Source: Zhenhengia yiwuensis (GTDB taxonomy: Bacteria > Bacillota > Clostridia > Lachnospirales > Cellulosilyticaceae). Taken from it: a stretch of 42,436 bases of DNA. The stretch spans positions 1-42,436 of the forward strand of contig NZ_JACRSY010000028.1 in NCBI RefSeq assembly GCF_014384995.1, written 5' to 3'. A program made the position numbers and the translations under genes. This document shows positions 39,853-42,436 of the stretch, piece by piece; position 1 is the stretch's first letter; the number at the start of each line of letters is the position of its first letter. The notes under the pieces were generated by a model. The model was not told the origin of the DNA and searched no databases. It saw only the letters and a program-made list of their open reading frames with translations.

Positions 39853-40911
39853 TTACCCCCTCTTCATGATATGAATATCTTCTGGTGTCAATACCATTCC
39901 TACTTTTGCTCCTACTGGTGCCATAGCTGTAGAATGTACAGCCCATGTGTAATTATTACTCTTAACCATCATCTCATAATGTACCCCCTTAAAAGTAACA
40001 GATTCTACTGTACCCTTCAGCATACCTTCTTCTTCTTTTACAATACGAATATCTTCTGGTCTAATTACAACATCTACTGCTACATTTTCTCCGAATCCTG
40101 TATCGACACATACAAAATCTACACCATGGAAAGATACAAGATAATCTTTAATCATTGTAGCTTGAAGGATATTACTTTCCCCAATGAAATCTGCAACAAA
40201 TGCATTTTTAGGTTCATTATAAATATCTACTGGTGTACCAATTTGTTGTACACGTCCTTCATTCATAACAGCAATTGTATCAGACATAGTAAGTGCTTCT
40301 TCTTGATCATGTGTTACATAAATAAATGTAATCCCAAGTTTTTGCTGAATCTTTTTAAGTTCCATTTGCATACCTTTACGAAGCTTTAAATCAAGTGCTC
40401 CAAGTGGCTCATCTAGTAAAAGTACTTCTGGCTCATTAACAACTGCCCTTGCAATAGCGATACGTTGTTGCTGACCACCGCTTAAAGATTCTATACGTCT
40501 ATCTTGAAATCCTTTAAGATTAACAAGTTCAAGCATCTGTGCTACTTTCTCATCAATTGTTTTTTGGTCTACTTTTTTGATTTGAAGTCCAAAAGCAATA
40601 TTTTCTCCAACTGTCATATGAGGGAATAAAGCATACTTTTGGAATACTGTATTGATACGTCTTTTATACGGTGGTAACTTTGCAATGTTACTGCCCTCAA
40701 ATAATACTTCGCCACTACTGGCTTCTTCAAATCCACCAATAATTCTAAGTAAAGTTGTTTTACCACATCCACTAGGGCCTAGTAATGTAAGAAACTCATT
40801 GCGTCTAATATACATATTAATATCTTTTAAAATTTGAGCGCCATCATCAAAGGTCTTAGATATATTTACAAGATTTATAATAGGTTCTGTCTGTTGTTTG
40901 GTTTCTTTCAT
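39853..40911 (-). CDS. potA: Polyamine ABC transporter ATPase PotA
   Basis: 352 residues from the ATG at 40911, set by AAGGAG 9 bases upstream; the ORF extends 14 codons further but without a site. Walker A GPSGCGKTTL, signature LSGGQQQRIAIARA, Walker B VLLLDEPLGALD and switch His THDQEEALTMSD are intact. The C-terminal ~110 residues are the TOBE/MalK-like domain (FVADFIGESNILQ, VRPEDIRI). It drives polyamine uptake. First gene after its XRE-cupin regulator. Confidence 0.95.
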   Translation of the reverse strand: MKETKQQTEPIINLVNISKTFDDGAQILKDINMYIRRNEFLTLLGPSGCGKTTLLRIIGGFEEASSGEVLFEGSNIAKLPPYKRRINTVFQKYALFPHMTVGENIAFGLQIKKVDQKTIDEKVAQMLELVNLKGFQDRRIESLSGGQQQRIAIARAVVNEPEVLLLDEPLGALDLKLRKGMQMELKKIQQKLGITFIYVTHDQEEALTMSDTIAVMNEGRVQQIGTPVDIYNEPKNAFVADFIGESNILQATMIKDYLVSFHGVDFVCVDTGFGENVAVDVVIRPEDIRIVKEEEGMLKGTVESVTFKGVHYEMMVKSNNYTWAVHSTAMAPVGAKVGMVLTPEDIHIMKRG

Positions 40912-40925
40912 TAATCCCATCTCCT

Positions 40926-41465
40926 TTAAAAACTTGGTGGTGTGGCAACCCAAAGTACAGTAGCTTTAGTCTTGCCTGCATTCTCTAAATAATGATCTCC
41001 TGTTGGTCTAAAGTAAAAGCTATCACCTTTTTTAGCTTTAAACTTTTTATTACCCAGGTGTATATAGATAGTTCCCGATAGCACATAGCCAAATTCTTCA
41101 CCTTCATGAGGCGCTTGTTCCATTGCCTTGCAACCTGGATCAATATTAATTAAAATAGGCTCCATGTCATTTTTTTGAGCATTTGGAATAAGCCATGTAA
41201 TCATATTTCCGAGTTCTTTATCTTCTTTTTCAAAAACATCTTGCTTCGTAAATACAATCTTCTCTTGACTTGTTTCATTGAAAAAGTCCTTAAGATTAGT
41301 ACCTAAACACTCCAATATATCTATTAAAGTAGCAATAGAAGGTGATGTTAACCCTCTTTCTACCTGAGAAATAAACCCTTTTGATAGTTCACATCGGTCA
41401 GCCAGTTCTTCTTGAGTCAAGCCATTCTTCTTCCTAAGCTGATTGATCTTGCTCCCAATATCCAT
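40926..41465 (-). CDS. XRE-family regulator with cupin domain
   Basis: 179 residues. Residues ~3-60 are a helix-turn-helix of XRE type (INQLRKKNGLTQEELADRCELSKGFISQVERGLTSPSIATLIDILECLG). Residues ~105-175 are a double-stranded beta-helix cupin (HEGEEFGYVLSGTIYIHLGNKKFKAKKGDSFYFRPTGDHYLEN), which could bind a small ligand such as a polyamine. The architecture resembles PuuR-type and other HTH-cupin repressors next to polyamine genes. It is the first gene of the operon with potABCD, 14 bases before potA. Autoregulation through the inverted repeat at 41506-41520 is inferred. Confidence 0.9.
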   Translation of the reverse strand: MDIGSKINQLRKKNGLTQEELADRCELSKGFISQVERGLTSPSIATLIDILECLGTNLKDFFNETSQEKIVFTKQDVFEKEDKELGNMITWLIPNAQKNDMEPILINIDPGCKAMEQAPHEGEEFGYVLSGTIYIHLGNKKFKAKKGDSFYFRPTGDHYLENAGKTKATVLWVATPPSF

Positions 41466-41505
41466 TGTTCTGCCTCCCTCTTGATTGTTTCTATGTATCT
41501 AATAA

Positions 41506-41520
41506 TAAACTTTTTGTTTA
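41506..41520. promoter_or_regulatory. Candidate operator of the pot operon
   Basis: TAAAC-TTTTT-GTTTA is a perfect 5-bp inverted pair with 5-base spacing, in the leader between the -10 box (41545-41550) and the start codon, where a repressor would block transcription. Confidence 0.5.
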
Positions 41521-41544
41521 CACAAATTAAACTTCACCATACGA

Positions 41545-41573
41545 ATTATACTTACTTTTTTAGCAATCGTCAA
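41545..41573 (-). promoter_or_regulatory. Consensus promoter of the regulator-potABCD operon
   Basis: Minus strand TTGACG (41573-41568), 17-base spacer, TATAAT (41550-41545), about 80 bases before the ATG. Among the closest matches to the sigma-A consensus in the window. Confidence 0.85.
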
Positions 41574-42114
41574 TCATTTTTAGTAAAAAATTTATTTTTA
41601 TGAAACCATAAGTTTAGTATATATGTGTCTATTTTTTTATTTTTTTATAATACCAATCCCTTGTAATTGTTGATTTTATTATTTTTTATTAAATATAAAG
41701 TATACCTAGAGTCTCTTTAATAATTGTATTTCTCATAGATTGCTAATATTAATAAAAAAGTTTAGTAAAAAGTGACTGAAAAATATGCTTATCTTTTTAT
41801 CCTTTACTTTTGCAAACACATTTATTCCTAAACCATCTAATAGTTGTAAATATCCCTTCATATTAGAAGTTTGTAACATAACTACAATCTCAGTGAAACA
41901 CTCTTTCGAAGCTTCCATAAGATTTATATCTCTATTACAATACAATTTATAATGCTCTCTATTTTAGTTTAAATAATTGTTCTGTAGCCTTTGTTAACCT
42001 GCCTTTTGGAATATATGAATCTAATAACTCATTTTGTTAATTAGTCAAAAGTCTATTCTAAAATATTTTTTTCTATATAACCATTTTTATATGAGTATTG
42101 CTAAAAATAAAAAA
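41574..42114. other. AT-rich gap, small doubtful frame only
   Basis: About 540 bases with very low GC and many stops. The only frame of note is the one at 41733-41945. No repeat, RNA or promoter stands out, apart from the terminator beyond 42114. Confidence 0.5.
41733..41945 (-). CDS. Short hypothetical frame, possibly a remnant
   Basis: 70 codons, or 61 from the internal Met at about 41918. It has some protein-like character (MEASKECFTEIVVMLQTSNMKGYLQLLDGLGINVFAKVKDKKIS) before an AT-biased hydrophobic end (FFSHFLLNFFINISNL). No ribosome binding site precedes either Met, and I recognise no family. The N-terminal part may be the tail of an old gene, the C-terminal part a read into non-coding AT-rich DNA. 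Confidence 0.25.
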   Translation of the reverse strand: MYCNRDINLMEASKECFTEIVVMLQTSNMKGYLQLLDGLGINVFAKVKDKKISIFFSHFLLNFFINISNL

Positions 42115-42148
42115 AGAGAGTAACTATAATAACTTATAGTTACTCTCT
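42115..42148 (-). terminator. Terminator of the rRNA/tRNA operon
   Basis: AGAGAGTAACTATAA (42115-42129) pairs perfectly with TTATAGTTACTCTCT (42134-42148), a 15-bp stem with a 4-base loop; the minus strand continues into a T run. Confidence 0.9.
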
Positions 42149-42157
42149 TTTTTGTTA

Positions 42158-42243
42158 TGCCGGAGACCGGAATCGAACCGGTACGGGAGGTAAGTCCCGC
42201 AGGATTTTAAGTCCTGTGCGTCTGCCAGTTCCGCCACTCCGGC
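42158..42243 (-). tRNA. tRNA-Leu (anticodon UAA)
   Basis: 86 nt, starting at 42243 with GCCGGAG and pairing at the end with CTCCGGC. The anticodon stem-loop GGACTTAAAATCC has the anticodon TAA, and a long variable arm (GCGGGACTTACCTCCCGT) follows, as for Leu. T-arm GGTTCGATTCC. CCA is not encoded. It lies second after the 5S gene. Confidence 0.95.
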
Positions 42244-42247
42244 ATGA

Positions 42248-42318
42248 AGCGGGTGATGGGAATCGAACCCACGTGGCCAGCTTGGAAGGCTGGTGTTCTA
42301 CCATTGAACTACACCCGC
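42248..42318 (-). tRNA. tRNA-Gly (anticodon UCC)
   Basis: 71 nt. Acceptor GCGGGTG pairs with CACCCGC; anticodon arm CCAGCCTTCCAAGCTGG reads TCC; T-arm GGGTTCGATTCCC. The discriminator base is T and no CCA is encoded. It is located between the 5S gene and tRNA-Leu. Confidence 0.95.
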
Positions 42319-42323
42319 ATAAA

Positions 42324-42436
42324 TTTGGCAACCACCTACTCTCCCAGGCCGTCTCCAGCCAAGTACCATCGGCCGCTTTAGTCTTAACCTACGTGTTCGG
42401 TATGGGAACGGGTGTTTCCCTAAAGCGCATCGTCAC
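42324..42436 (-). rRNA. rrf: 5S ribosomal RNA (5' end beyond right edge)
   Basis: The minus strand from the edge reads GTGACGATGCGCTTTAGGG, then ACACCCGTTCCCATACCGAA, CACGTAGGTTAAG, CGGCCGATGGTACTTGGC and GAGAGTAGGTGGTTGCCAAA. These are the conserved 5S loops (ACCCGTTCCCATACCGAACACG and GAGAGTAGG). About 113 bases are visible; a few 5' bases are missing. It is the end of an rRNA operon with two tRNAs behind. Confidence 0.93.

Noticed and set aside
39847..39946. Upstream extension of PotB to 39946
   Set aside because: The extra 33 residues overlap potA and look like the potA frame read out of register; the TTG at 39847 has the ribosome binding site.
39826..40389. 187-residue plus-strand frame opposite potA
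   Set aside because: Antisense to PotA, rich in Cys/His/Tyr/Asn as expected of a shadow; no ribosome binding site.

Overview
The window is AT-rich, with short intergenic gaps, strong AGGAGG-type ribosome binding sites and a low-GC Gram-positive gene set: SpoIID/LytB-type protein, WhiA/YvcK/RapZ/Crh-like cluster, NCS2 purine permease, SbcCD, PotABCD with an XRE-cupin regulator. This points to an anaerobic spore-forming clostridium, probably of the Lachnospirales. A Cellulosilyticum-like genome is my guess, not a demonstrated identity. Most genes lie on the minus strand, reading away from an rRNA operon whose 5S gene and two tRNAs sit at the right edge.

Layout from left to right. (1) 1-723: start of an IS3-type transposase OrfA and an orphan PemK/MazF-like protein. 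(2) 834-4110: purine block. purH is controlled by a ZTP (pfl) riboswitch whose 3' arm is also part of the terminator. Upstream lies an NCS2 purine permease with a good promoter and an inverted pair of PurR-box-like sites. (3) 4130-6227: an orphan PBECR-like nuclease, a membrane-anchored protein with a degenerate FMN-binding-like fold, and a DUF4300-type lipoprotein. (4) 6353-10456: the pstS-pstC-pstA-pstB-phoU operon with tandem TTAACA Pho boxes. (5) 10474-11761: a Gln/Ala/Leu repeat protein with three exact-length 84-bp units, flanked by two near-identical terminator segments. (6) 11762-15564: tgt-yajC-CPBP protease, and divergent aroC. (7) 15596-23319: YdjM-like membrane protein, HAD phosphatase, YiiX-like cysteine hydrolase with a propeller-like partner, uppP, acyl-ACP thioesterase plus SDR, and TSUP exporter plus DUF1847 protein. 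(8) 23405-27743: queA, spoIID-like gene, a clostripain-like protein that appears to have lost its catalytic His and Cys, and a Fur-boxed BFD-like ferredoxin. (9) 27795-31839: murB-rapZ-yvcK-whiA-crh-like operon. (10) 31919-37041: sbcD-sbcC, a single-domain YedF/DsrE-like protein and a DUF4190 protein. (11) 37115-41573: potABCD behind its XRE-cupin regulator with a consensus promoter and candidate operator. (12) 41574-42436: AT-rich gap, terminator, tRNA-Leu(UAA), tRNA-Gly(UCC), 5S rRNA.

Most genes are core housekeeping. The least ordinary items are the pseudo-clostripain (26317-27378), the repeat protein with duplicated flanks (10474-11587), the HPr/Crh-like protein with Glu at position 15, the two orphan toxin-like nucleases, and several regulatory sites readable at base level (ZTP riboswitch, PurR-like operator, Pho boxes, Fur box, two terminators that reuse coding sequence). 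I did not find a CRISPR array, a prophage or a clear multi-gene new system.
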